From positions 248,001-312,000 of the forward strand of contig CBDBMQ010000009.1 of NCBI GenBank assembly GCA_965207565.1: a DNA stretch of 64,000 nt. Reading direction: 5' to 3'. Position numbers and translations under genes: made by a program. Below are positions 34,229-42,767 of the stretch, in pieces. The stretch is from Bin80 sp965207565 (GTDB lineage: Bacteria > Bacteroidota > Rhodothermia > Rhodothermales > Bin80). The notes under the pieces are model-generated. The model was not told where the DNA came from. It saw nothing but the letters and a program-made list of their open reading frames with translations, and searched no databases. How positions within the stretch are numbered: the first letter of the stretch is position 1; every line of letters starts with the position of its first letter.

Positions 34229-34411
34229 TTATGGAGTACGCCGTGTGCCAATGAACCGTAAAACGAGACCAACCAGGAAAAGGATAATCAGGATCGGAAC
34301 CGCAGCCCTGGCCAGGCCTACGACTAGCCCGAGGATAAGATCAAACAGCAGGATCACTACCAAAGCCACAATCGCAATGATAATCCAGTTTAGAATCCGG
34401 TCAAGCCTCAT
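34229..34411 (-). CDS. Small two-helix membrane protein
   Basis: This 60-residue protein consists almost entirely of two hydrophobic helices (about 8-30 and 35-53) around a short Gly/Arg turn, ending in RFIGTRRTP. The N-terminus MRLDRILNW is followed at once by the first helix. It is packed between the kelch lipoprotein gene (18 bases) and tadA (5 bases), so it is likely a real gene of this operon. The function is unknown. A hydrophobic frame of this length could occur by chance, but spacing and start context support it. Confidence 0.65.
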   Translation of the reverse strand: MRLDRILNWIIIAIVALVVILLFDLILGLVVGLARAAVPILIILFLVGLVLRFIGTRRTP

Positions 34412-34429
34412 GATGTAAGAGTTTAAAAA

Positions 34430-35743
34430 TCACTCGGGAGATACGGTAAAATACTCGGATGTCGTGATAGCTGTTCCATCTCGATTGAATCCGCCAACCA
34501 GAATCACAGACCGTAACCCGACAGAAATAGCGGTATGGTGGTAGCGAGACGCCATCGCCTGGGAAGGTTCCATGGAAAAAAACTGATCGGTTTGTTCGTG
34601 GAGCAGTTCGATTTCCGTAGTGATCTCAGAGGATTCAAGACGACCTCCGACCACCGCAAACAGTCCGCTCAGAACGGGAGCGGTTGCGTGTGCCGTGCGC
34701 GGAGTCAGCAGCCCGGGTAATGGAGATAGGGTTAACTCAGCGCCACGTGGATATTCTATGCGCATATTTCCATTTACAGCTGTTCCATTGTCGAATTGGC
34801 TTCCCAATATAAAGTACGAACCAGGTGAGGCTTCGGTTACAGTATGATCGGCAATTGGCTGATCGATGAATGGAGCGGAAGTAATCGTATTTAGTGCGGT
34901 TAATCCATCAAGTTCAACCCTGAAAGTGCGCAGGTCTCTGCGCACTCCAAAGGAAGGACTGGAACCGTAGCGTACATCCCCATAACCTCCTATAAGGTCA
35001 AGCAGCCACTCGCCATTCACCTCACGAACGATGGCTACATGGTTTGTTCGACGGATTGGCTGCCCTTGTACAGGAAGTTCATTGAACGCAGGTTCAAGTC
35101 CGGCAGGAGTATAAAGTTCTACGGTTTCAATCAAATCGCTTACGCGGCTGGGAGAGTCAATTCGGCTACCTCCAACAATGAGTATCTGGCCGTCTGGAAG
35201 CACACTGGCAGTATGCCCGGTCCTTGGTGTGCGTAAACGCTCCTGCATTTGACTAAAGGTGTCGGATCCGCGACCCAAGAGGAATGATTCTCCCTGTGCA
35301 GGCCCCCCTCGCCGACGGGTTCCCCCAGTAACCATCAGAGTTCCGTTGCGAAGGCGTACAAGTGAATGCCCACCTCTTCCATCCGGCAGTACAGGAGCAT
35401 CCTGAAAAATGCGATGGGGTAGGTAAGCCGCATAGGCAGTATCTCTTCGGGAAACTCCTTCCTGATCTGTTGCTTCCAGGAAAAAAGTATTCAGTCCAAG
35501 GCGTAGGTTGATTGAGGCTTGCCAGTACGCAGGCCCAGGGGGAGCGGGGTCCATGGGAACGCCGTTCAGATATACTCCTTGCACGGCCCGAAAATGTATA
35601 GATTCCACCCGGAGCGTAATGACCCTGGAAGTTTGTACCTCAGTCAAATCAGGCTCAACCACCACAAGCTCCGGCTCAGAAGTCTCTATAAACGGCCTCT
35701 CACATGCGAGGAATATCAGTCCAACCAACCACCAATTTCGCAT
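34430..35743 (-). CDS. Kelch-repeat lipoprotein
   Basis: This 437-residue protein has a lipoprotein signal (MRNWWLVGLIFLAC, lipobox Cys14), so it is anchored in the membrane on the outer side. After an Ig-like strand region (about 25-110) it has kelch-type repeats with the GG...PRTGHTASVLPDGQILIVGG pattern (at least four, about 125-430), forming a beta-propeller, as in galactose oxidase-like proteins. No catalytic residues are evident. It lies 8 bases downstream of truA in the same operon. The role is unknown; it may be a surface binding protein. Confidence 0.8.
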   Translation of the reverse strand: MRNWWLVGLIFLACERPFIETSEPELVVVEPDLTEVQTSRVITLRVESIHFRAVQGVYLNGVPMDPAPPGPAYWQASINLRLGLNTFFLEATDQEGVSRRDTAYAAYLPHRIFQDAPVLPDGRGGHSLVRLRNGTLMVTGGTRRRGGPAQGESFLLGRGSDTFSQMQERLRTPRTGHTASVLPDGQILIVGGSRIDSPSRVSDLIETVELYTPAGLEPAFNELPVQGQPIRRTNHVAIVREVNGEWLLDLIGGYGDVRYGSSPSFGVRRDLRTFRVELDGLTALNTITSAPFIDQPIADHTVTEASPGSYFILGSQFDNGTAVNGNMRIEYPRGAELTLSPLPGLLTPRTAHATAPVLSGLFAVVGGRLESSEITTEIELLHEQTDQFFSMEPSQAMASRYHHTAISVGLRSVILVGGFNRDGTAITTSEYFTVSPE

Positions 35744-35751
35744 GAGTCAAT

Positions 35752-36516
35752 TCAGTCTTCAAAGAGGCCGGTAGCGTAGGTTATATGATCAAGCACGAGT
35801 GCATGTGCGGGTGCTGCTGGACCAGCTTCACGCCGATCTTGGGATGCCAAAATATCCCCTAGATCCTGAACAGACCTTTGTCCATGTCCGATTTCGAGTA
35901 AGGTGCCGACCAGAGAGCGTACCATACCATGCAGGAAACGGTCTGCCTCAACGACAAATTTCCAATACCCAGGCAATGTTTCGGGTTCCCACTGTGCATA
36001 GTATACGGTGCAGACACGATTGATCGTTGCACTCCGTGTTCGGCAGAATGCCCCAAAGTGATGGGTGCCAATCAGCAGGTTGCATGCATGATTCATACGT
36101 TCATAGTCTAATGCAGCAGGTATAAACAGGCGCTGATTACGGTCAAGTGCCAACGGTACACTGGAAATATGATAATGATACGTTCGTCTTCGTGCATCGT
36201 AGCGTGCATGAAAGCCATCATGTGTCTTCGCAGCTGCACGTACGGCAATGAGGGGAGAAAGCAGGCCATTTAATGCATTGACCAGGCGGCGCCATTGATC
36301 AGTCGGGATCGCTTGGCATTCAAAGTGAGCCACTTGCCCTCTCGCGTGTACTCCTGCATCCGTACGCCCCGACCCCGTGACCTGGAGTTCATCGCAACGC
36401 AGAAACGTTTTTAGGGCTTCTTCTACGTCCGCCTGTATGGTGGGATGAGTCTTTTGTCGTTGCCATCCGCTATATTTTGAACCATCATATTCCAATAGTA
36501 GTACGTACACAGGCAT
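35752..36516 (-). CDS. truA: tRNA pseudouridine synthase A
   Basis: This 254-residue enzyme isomerises uridines 38-40 of tRNA anticodon stems. The catalytic Asp53 lies in GSGRTDAGVHARGQ, and the family blocks LEYDGSKYSGWQRQ (8-21) and YRVDRFLHGMVRSLVGTLLEIG-like sequence are present. Length is normal. It is the first gene of the five-gene minus-strand operon ending with ypdA. The 137 bases upstream face the divergent kinase-like gene. Confidence 0.95.
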   Translation of the reverse strand: MPVYVLLLEYDGSKYSGWQRQKTHPTIQADVEEALKTFLRCDELQVTGSGRTDAGVHARGQVAHFECQAIPTDQWRRLVNALNGLLSPLIAVRAAAKTHDGFHARYDARRRTYHYHISSVPLALDRNQRLFIPAALDYERMNHACNLLIGTHHFGAFCRTRSATINRVCTVYYAQWEPETLPGYWKFVVEADRFLHGMVRSLVGTLLEIGHGQRSVQDLGDILASQDRREAGPAAPAHALVLDHITYATGLFED

Positions 36517-36550
36517 TGAGAGGGGGGATCAAAAAGGTGAGTAGGGAATT

Positions 36551-36579
36551 TTGACATACCCTGACCGCGTGTTTGTACA
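36551..36579 (+). promoter_or_regulatory. Possible promoter of the kinase-like gene
   Basis: In the divergent gap between truA and the kinase-like gene, TTGACA (36551-36556) is followed after 17 bases by TGTACA (36574-36579), 75 bases before the start at 36654. Spacing fits a sigma-70 promoter. Bacteroidota often use a different -7/-33 consensus, so this is a weak call. Confidence 0.25.
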
Positions 36580-36653
36580 CAAAATAATTGTTGCTGTTTG
36601 CCAACCCTCTCTGTTGAACAACAAGGTACTTGTCATATACGAGTTGATTGTCT

Positions 36654-37766
36654 ATGGAGCCCATTGACTCAGGTTCAATCCGTCTTAACCAGCATCTGGT
36701 AAGTCGAAAAAAAGCATTCTATTCCCTGAATGAAGATCTCAGTGGGTACCTGAAGCGCTACGGAAGGCTTCAGACAAGGGGCGTTCGGTATCAGGACCTC
36801 GCCAGGTATGTTGAATCGGTGCCGCTCTATGACAAAGACGGCAACGATACTCTTTGGGCCAGTGTGATTTACCAACCCAACGAACAGCAGGAGATCGATC
36901 AAGACCTAGTCGTAACCTATGCAGATCTACGTGCTCATGGAGATCTTTCCATCATACAGCATCTCTATGTAGACCGCGTAGATATCTGTTTGTATGGGAA
37001 TACGCTCCCCTACAGGGTTAGGATTGTGAATGCGCTCAATGAGAATTTTGACTACTACTACGTCAAACGAACAGATGCCAACCGCATCTATGGGCTTGAG
37101 CTTGAACATTTACTTTCCCCGAGTCGGATTGAGTATTTTGTTCGTGATGATACGACGATAGAGGAGCATATTGTGGGGGTTCCTGGCGATGTGTTTTTGT
37201 CCACGGCGATGCCAGAGAATCGGTTTGATCTAGTTCGCTTGGCCAAGCAATTCGTCAAATTTGATACCCGCTGCCTCTTACAGCTTTTAGGGGATATGCA
37301 TACGGGAAATTTTGTTGTTGATATTACCCCGGATTTGGAAAAATACAACTACCGATTCCGCCCCATTGATTTTGATCAACAGAGCCATCACAGGAATATC
37401 CAGGTATATCGGCCGCAGGCATATGAGGCCAATGCTCCTTTTGTCGATGCTGTAAAGGATGTACTTCCGCCTGCTTCAATTGCACAATACCGTAAAGAAG
37501 AACGGGCATTGATGGCAAATCGTGTCCGTGTGAGTGACGGTCGTGTTCAGGCATTACTGGAAGTGATGCGCAAAGACCGTATTGCAGACCGCCATCATGT
37601 ACAGATCCTGGCGGAGAGCTTGGGTGCATATCACGGAGACGACCAATTTGATGCCTGCGGCCATATGGGGGAGCTTGTCTATCGCTCAATCATGAGGCTG
37701 GATGATCGGTTGACAGGCCAGGAAGTTCGCGCCCTTGTAAATGATGAGGCAGACGAGGATTACTGA
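36654..37766 (+). CDS. Conserved hypothetical protein with kinase-like fold
   Basis: The ATG at 36654 is preferred over TTG at 36648, giving 370 residues. The family is unknown to me, but the C-terminal half has a small-molecule or protein kinase-like pattern: FDYYYVKRTDANRIYGLELEHLL (Lys138, Glu149), then LLGDMHTGNFVVD (213-223, catalytic-loop-like), then FRPIDFDQQSHH (Asp239-Phe-Asp241, metal-binding-like). These resemble the Lys/Glu pair, HGDxHxxN loop and DFD/DFG of HipA or aminoglycoside-kinase folds. It has no signal peptide. It is divergent from truA and overlaps the 3' end of the opposite MBL gene by 7 bases. Confidence 0.6.
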   Translation: MEPIDSGSIRLNQHLVSRKKAFYSLNEDLSGYLKRYGRLQTRGVRYQDLARYVESVPLYDKDGNDTLWASVIYQPNEQQEIDQDLVVTYADLRAHGDLSIIQHLYVDRVDICLYGNTLPYRVRIVNALNENFDYYYVKRTDANRIYGLELEHLLSPSRIEYFVRDDTTIEEHIVGVPGDVFLSTAMPENRFDLVRLAKQFVKFDTRCLLQLLGDMHTGNFVVDITPDLEKYNYRFRPIDFDQQSHHRNIQVYRPQAYEANAPFVDAVKDVLPPASIAQYRKEERALMANRVRVSDGRVQALLEVMRKDRIADRHHVQILAESLGAYHGDDQFDACGHMGELVYRSIMRLDDRLTGQEVRALVNDEADEDY

Positions 37767-38401
37767 AGAAAAGGATTTTGCATTCGCTCAATCCCAATCT
37801 TGGTAGGTGGGCCGTGGCCCGCATAAACGGTCATCTCATTGGGAAGCGTGAGTAATTGTTGAAAAATCGACTCCATTAGCGTTCCCATATCCCCTCCAGG
37901 AAGATCGGTTCTACCGATTGACTGCTGAAACAGTACGTCACCCGCAATCACAAACTGACTGGCGTCATCAACAAAGCAAATTGAGCCGGGCGCATGCCCC
38001 GGTGTGTATAGAATTCTCCACTTTGCATTCCCAAACGTGATGGTGTCCTGCTCACGAAGCCATTTACAAGGTTTCGGTACGGGCTTCATGCGAAAGCCGT
38101 ACAGGAGTGCCTGAGCGGGTGCTCCTTTAAGCCATATCGATGTGTCTGGGTGGGCTTGCCATAAAAGGTTGAATCTTTTGGATAATGCTGTGCATCCCAG
38201 GATATGATCAATGTGTGCATGCGTGAGCAAAAGATGTCGCACGGTCAGGTGTTTGGACTGGATATATTCGGCGATCTCTGCCTCTTCCTGATCATTTGAA
38301 CAGCTTGCATCCACAATCACCGCCTCTGCGTTGTTATGGCAGACGTAGCTATTGGTAGCGAATGGGCTATGGGTGAAGGTTTTCACATGGGTAATGGACA
38401 T
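37760..38401 (-). CDS. MBL-fold metallo-hydrolase (glyoxalase II-like)
   Basis: This 213-residue protein has the metallo-beta-lactamase motif HAHIDH (61-66), followed by the TPGHAPGSICF block and GDVLFQQSIGRTDLPGGD, which place it near the glyoxalase II / YcbL group of thioester or lactone hydrolases. It should bind two metal ions in the cytosol. It lies 5 bases after rsmI on the same strand, so the two are co-transcribed. The substrate cannot be told from sequence. Confidence 0.88.
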   Translation of the reverse strand: MSITHVKTFTHSPFATNSYVCHNNAEAVIVDASCSNDQEEAEIAEYIQSKHLTVRHLLLTHAHIDHILGCTALSKRFNLLWQAHPDTSIWLKGAPAQALLYGFRMKPVPKPCKWLREQDTITFGNAKWRILYTPGHAPGSICFVDDASQFVIAGDVLFQQSIGRTDLPGGDMGTLMESIFQQLLTLPNEMTVYAGHGPPTKIGIERMQNPFLQ

Positions 38402-38406
38402 TTAAA

Positions 38407-39081
38407 TCAATGGAATGTTGGAGGTGCGATGATAATTACGAACTCTCCCTTGATGGCAGGTTTTTCACGGTAACCGTCAAGCAGTTCTTGTAGGCTTCCC
38501 CGATGAATTTCTTCAAATTTCTTTGTAAGTTCTCTGGCAATTCCCCCGACCCGCTGTTGTCCCAGCAAATTTATCAGGTCGGTCAGGGTACGAATCAACC
38601 GATGCGGGCTTTCATAGAGTACAACGGTGCGTGTTTCTGTGCGGATTGCCTCCAAGCGCTGATTGCGACCTTTTCGTACCGGCAGAAATCCTTCAAATAC
38701 AAAGCGTTCCGAGGGTAGGCCGCTGGCAGTAAGGGCAGGGATCAGTGCAGTAGGGCCTGGTAAAGCCTGTACCGGGATGACTTCTTCCCAGCATAGGCGA
38801 GCCAGATAAAATCCGGGATCACTGAGTCCGGGCGATCCGGCATCACTGATCAGAGCAATCTGTTGTCCGGCTTTCATCCGTTCAACAAGCTGTCGTGCAC
38901 GTGCGCGTTCGTTATGATCATGGTAGCTGATGGTTGGAGTGCGGATGCCATAATGTGCGAGAAGCACTCTGGAGGACCGCGTATCTTCACAGGCGATGAG
39001 GTCAACTGACTTCAGGATTTCGACAGCGCGAAACGTAATGTCTGCCAAATTCCCAATCGGGGTGGGGACCAGATAGAGCAT
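38407..39081 (-). CDS. rsmI: 16S rRNA (cytidine-1402-2'-O)-methyltransferase
   Basis: This 224-residue protein starts LYLVPTPIGNLADITFRAVE, the hallmark N-terminus of RsmI, followed by CEDTRSSRVLL, LISDAGSPGLSDPG and FEGFLPVRKGRNQRLEAI. It 2'-O-methylates C1402 of 16S rRNA using SAM. It is somewhat shorter than the E. coli enzyme (286 residues), ending after the RELTKKFEEI block. It is followed 5 bases later by the MBL hydrolase gene. Confidence 0.95.
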   Translation of the reverse strand: MLYLVPTPIGNLADITFRAVEILKSVDLIACEDTRSSRVLLAHYGIRTPTISYHDHNERARARQLVERMKAGQQIALISDAGSPGLSDPGFYLARLCWEEVIPVQALPGPTALIPALTASGLPSERFVFEGFLPVRKGRNQRLEAIRTETRTVVLYESPHRLIRTLTDLINLLGQQRVGGIARELTKKFEEIHRGSLQELLDGYREKPAIKGEFVIIIAPPTFH

Positions 39082-39246
39082 TACGCGTCAATGGATCTTG
39101 AGACAGGAACACGCTGGGGATCCCTATCTGTCATTGAATTTCTGTAAATCATCATTGGCGATGGATGCGATTCGTCCAAGCGGAGGATTCAGTCTGCAGG
39201 GAGAGGGGATCGACTTTGTATACAATGCACTGGATGGGTCGGAAAT

Positions 39247-40683
39247 TTATGAATCAATAGGTTCAGGTTTTGCGGCATAACCTGGTCGAGCTCTCATGTC
39301 AAGGGTCACTCGGATAAATAGCCAGATGCCGACCGTGCCAATCAGCATATTTGCACACCACATGCCGAGCCATGGACTGAGCAATTCTCGATCCGCCAGC
39401 TTCTCCCCCTGAACCAGTGTAACCCAGTAAAAAATAAAAATGCCAACTGCCAGGAGGCAGGCGGTTCCAAGTCCACCCCGGCGGACACTCAAGCCAAGTG
39501 GTATACCAATGAGGACAAAGATGAAGCAGGCAATTGAGATGGAATACTTCTTGTGAATCTCCACCTGGTAGCGACTGATTACCATTGCGGTTTGTTTAAG
39601 GTTTCTCCCTCTGCTAGCAACGGAACTTCGCGTATCCCGCCCATAATCGCGTGCTTGCTGGTATGTCCGACGGATCTGATCTGTTGTTAAGCCTTTCAGA
39701 ACACTGCGTGGAGCGGTTGAATCTGCCTGAGGAGGATCTCCGTAAAACACGAATGGGGAAGATGTTTCATGCTTAGGGCTCATTGGCGGCATGGTTGATG
39801 ATGCCTCCGATGAGAGAGGGTGCGGCATACTACTCTGAAGTTCGGCAGTCTGCTCCGCTAGGCGGTCCTTAAGAGAATCAACAATTTCAAACATCCGGTT
39901 CACAGGAGTTGAGCGATCGGATCGATATCCACCCGCTTGAGCATTGGTTTGAAGGCCGAGTTCGCTCAGATCAAGGCGTAAGCGAAAACGCTCAAAGGTC
40001 AGTTTCTCATACCGCTCAGTTGTCTGTACACCGGCAGGTCGATAGAGCCGATGCATTTCACCTTCTTTGAGGATCATGTCCAGGGAATTTCCCTGCGGGA
40101 TTAATTCTCCATGTTTTGCCCGAATCGTTGATCCATTGGCAATCCCCTGTGTGTAGTCGTAAATGAGAATATCGTATAAAAGATTACCATCCCGCTGGCC
40201 GACTAGAATACTGTATTCGTCAATTTCCTGGTAGAAAATTCCCGGCTCCAGCTCGAACCCTGGCCGGGCACTTCGAATTGTCTGCCACATGTTGAGGGCC
40301 CTGAAATTGGATTCTGGAAGCAGTACATTATTGAAGTAAATCATGCCACAGGAGAGAAGGGCAGCAGCGGCAAGTACAGGCCAGGTGAAACTCCAGAGGG
40401 TGATGCCGCAATTACGGATTACGATCCATGTACGCGATTCTGCAAGCGAACCAAAGACCATCAGAGTAGCCAAAAGGGCAGACATGGGCACTGCCAGTAC
40501 AACCATATAGGCAAGGTTATAGGCGATCAGTTCCAGAATGAGCCCGATCGGCAGATCCCGGCCAGCCAGATCTGGCAGAAACTTGATCAAAAACTGCATC
40601 AGCAAAAGGAATAGCAGAAGTAGCAACCAACCTAGAAATGGGCCGGGAAGCTGTTTCAAAACCATTCGATGCATGAGCGTCAT
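39247..40683 (-). CDS. LptF/LptG-family permease (LPS export)
   Basis: This 478-residue membrane protein has the YjgP/YjgQ layout: three N-terminal membrane segments (about 10-115), a long periplasmic beta-jellyroll domain (about 130-350) and three C-terminal segments (about 385-470). It should be part of the ABC transporter that moves lipopolysaccharide from the inner membrane. The segment between about 270 and 350 (SSMPHPLSSEASSTMPPMSPKHETSS) is a Ser/Pro-rich insert not usual in proteobacterial homologues. Only one such gene is present in the window. It is separated from rsmI by 165 bases. Confidence 0.88.
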   Translation of the reverse strand: MTLMHRMVLKQLPGPFLGWLLLLLFLLLMQFLIKFLPDLAGRDLPIGLILELIAYNLAYMVVLAVPMSALLATLMVFGSLAESRTWIVIRNCGITLWSFTWPVLAAAALLSCGMIYFNNVLLPESNFRALNMWQTIRSARPGFELEPGIFYQEIDEYSILVGQRDGNLLYDILIYDYTQGIANGSTIRAKHGELIPQGNSLDMILKEGEMHRLYRPAGVQTTERYEKLTFERFRLRLDLSELGLQTNAQAGGYRSDRSTPVNRMFEIVDSLKDRLAEQTAELQSSMPHPLSSEASSTMPPMSPKHETSSPFVFYGDPPQADSTAPRSVLKGLTTDQIRRTYQQARDYGRDTRSSVASRGRNLKQTAMVISRYQVEIHKKYSISIACFIFVLIGIPLGLSVRRGGLGTACLLAVGIFIFYWVTLVQGEKLADRELLSPWLGMWCANMLIGTVGIWLFIRVTLDMRARPGYAAKPEPIDS

Positions 40684-40889
40684 TACTCGGGGGCTACGAG
40701 ATCAGATGAAAAATTGAACCCGCTTGATCAATGGAAGAACCACGTTTATTGTCGTAACTTAGCGGTGGATTGCCTCATAAAACAAGCGTTTCGATCAGAT
40801 AGTTCAGCAAATCTGCGGCGGTAGGGATTTAATGGTTTGAAGATGGATCATAGGTTCGGTGAATACGAGAGGATGACTGCACTAAAATC

Positions 40890-41582
40890 ATGATTGCTCG
40901 CGAGGGGATGGCGTTGGTTGCCATAGCATTCGTTACAGGATTGATCGTAGCGGGACTCATACTCATGATCCCGGGTGTGCCGGAGTGGTTTGAATTCATT
41001 TTCGTTCCGCTCTTTTTGCCCGGATTGGGATTGATGGTCGCCTATTTTTTCAGAGATCCAGAACGTACAGGGCCACCAGATTCAGATGCATTAATCCTGG
41101 CTCCGGCAGACGGTAAAATTGTGGAAATCATTCAGGAGGAAGAACCACGGTTCATTGGAGGAATAACATGGAGAATTTCGATTTTTCTTTCCGTATTGGA
41201 TGTTCACGTAAATCGGGTTCCAGTCAATGGGACGGTGCGTCACGTTGCATATAAACCGGGGGAGTTCCGGGTGGCATGGCATCCCAAAGCATCCGCCTCC
41301 AATGAACAGTCTCAGATCGGGATAGAGCATCCGTCTGGGAGGCGAATTTTGTTCAAACAAATTGCGGGGAGCCTGGCACGGCGCATTGTCTATCGGCTTT
41401 CGGAGGGAGACAAGATCAAAGCAGGCGAACGGTTTGGGTTGATTCGGTTTGGATCACGTATGGATATCATATTCCCGGCTGACATGCCGGTTAAAGTGAA
41501 GGTTGGTGATCGGGTACGTGCCGGGGTTAGTGTGCTTGGCGCCGTGCAGCCGATTCAGGGTGAATCTGTAGGGAATGAATGA
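40890..41582 (+). CDS. psd: Phosphatidylserine decarboxylase, short form
   Basis: This 230-residue enzyme makes phosphatidylethanolamine by decarboxylating phosphatidylserine. Two membrane helices (about 8-30 and 33-54) precede the catalytic part with APADGKIVEI (71-80), FLSVLDVHVNRVPV and IRFGSRMDI. Self-cleavage between Gly188 and Ser189 should create the pyruvoyl group. The GSR site (not LGST) and length identify the short bacterial/archaeal-type form. It lies about 290 bases upstream of pssA, which makes its substrate. Confidence 0.95.
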   Translation: MIAREGMALVAIAFVTGLIVAGLILMIPGVPEWFEFIFVPLFLPGLGLMVAYFFRDPERTGPPDSDALILAPADGKIVEIIQEEEPRFIGGITWRISIFLSVLDVHVNRVPVNGTVRHVAYKPGEFRVAWHPKASASNEQSQIGIEHPSGRRILFKQIAGSLARRIVYRLSEGDKIKAGERFGLIRFGSRMDIIFPADMPVKVKVGDRVRAGVSVLGAVQPIQGESVGNE

Positions 41583-41873
41583 GCAACCGTTAATCTGGGG
41601 ATCGTCCCTGAGTGTTTGGTCAGATCCAAATCAAAACTATGCAGGATGTTTGAACAGCTTAAGGGCTGGGGCTGCAGCGAAATGGGAACAGTATCTCTGC
41701 GAGGATCTTCAAATTAGGCCTCATGGATATAAGACCAGGGGAGAGCATGGATGCGATCGTGGAATACTTCAGCGAATCAGGCAGGAGCCGATCTTATCCA
41801 GTATTCATAATAGAAATGCACATGGACGCTGGGTTTTATTTGTTCGATCTTCACCGACCATCTGGGCGTGCCC
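41583..41873 (+). other. Gap between psd and pssA, possible small ORF
   Basis: This 290-base gap holds only short frames. One of them, 41747-41881, encodes 44 residues (EYFSESGRSRSYPVFIIEMH-like) and would overlap the pssA start. A longer frame (41575-41877) overlapping the psd stop has no strand-helix pattern I trust. I see no family match for either, so the gap may be an untranslated leader or gene debris. Confidence 0.3.
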
Positions 41874-42686
41874 ATGAGTGATCGAAAACGATCCGCTAAG
41901 TTGAGTTCTTCTCGCCGATCCACGGAGGATCGCAATGGGGTTTCCCAAGCACGCCAGCGGAGTCGGGCCAGTGTCGCAGTCCCATCTTTTTTTACACTCA
42001 TGAACCTGTTCTGTGGGTTCGTGGCGATTACCCAGATTCATCAGGGGCAATTCGTATATGCATGCTATCTGATTATTCTTGCGGGCTTATTTGATTTATT
42101 GGACGGAATGGCAGCACGCTTAACACATGGTGCCAGCCTTTTTGGTGCAGAGCTTGATTCCTTATGCGATGTTGTATCGTTCGGTGTGGCTCCGGCCTAT
42201 CTGATTTATGCGCGAATGCTGGAGGGCAGCGGAATGTTTGGCCTGATTATCAGTGCTCTACCTGCAATGTGTTCCGCAGTACGCCTGGCACGATTTAATG
42301 TGCAATTTTCGGAAGAGAAGAAACTTGACTTTGAGGGGCTACCAGCCCCCGTACAAGCCTACTGCATCATTGCCATTGTACTCAATATTGATCAGGAGAC
42401 ATGGCTCTTACGCTCAGGAATACTTGATATGGAGGTCTTCATTCCTGTTGTGGTACTTCTGTCTTTGCTCATGGTGTCTCTGATCCGTTTTGATGGGGTG
42501 CCAAGAATTTCATTTGATTATCTTCGCCAGTATCCCATCGCTTCAGGTGCTTATATCATTTCCGTGCTGCTGATCGGGTTTCTTCCGTATACAGGACTGC
42601 TGTTGGTTCTTTTGGTTTATGTCCTGGTAGGACTTACACGGGCATCCGTGCGATCTATTCGAGCGCGTATGGCGCTGCCAAGGTGA
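41874..42686 (+). CDS. pssA: CDP-diacylglycerol-serine O-phosphatidyltransferase
   Basis: From the ATG at 41874 (a GTG lies six bases upstream) this gives 270 residues. After a basic N-terminal tail come seven to eight membrane helices with the CDP-alcohol phosphotransferase signature: LFDLLDGMAARLTHGASLFGAELDSLCD, the D-G-x2-A-R-x8-G-x3-D-x3-D pattern. It makes phosphatidylserine from CDP-diacylglycerol and serine. The PSFFTLMNLFCGF block is typical of PssA. It follows psd on the same strand, forming the phosphatidylethanolamine pathway pair. Confidence 0.95.
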   Translation: MSDRKRSAKLSSSRRSTEDRNGVSQARQRSRASVAVPSFFTLMNLFCGFVAITQIHQGQFVYACYLIILAGLFDLLDGMAARLTHGASLFGAELDSLCDVVSFGVAPAYLIYARMLEGSGMFGLIISALPAMCSAVRLARFNVQFSEEKKLDFEGLPAPVQAYCIIAIVLNIDQETWLLRSGILDMEVFIPVVVLLSLLMVSLIRFDGVPRISFDYLRQYPIASGAYIISVLLIGFLPYTGLLLVLLVYVLVGLTRASVRSIRARMALPR

Positions 42687-42767
42687 ACTGCAGCAGCAGG
42701 TGCAGATTAGGTAAAATGGCTGGCCCTTCTATTTTCGGGGCGACCTATTAGGCTTCAAACCGCCGAA

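Noticed and set aside
39098..39280. 60-codon plus-strand frame between rsmI and the LptF/G gene
   Set aside because: No start signal, no conservation cue, and it overlaps the end of the LptF/G gene on the opposite strand.
41575..41877. 100-codon frame overlapping the psd stop
   Set aside because: No domain, poor composition and a possible competing 44-codon frame; treated as an uncertain gap rather than a gene.
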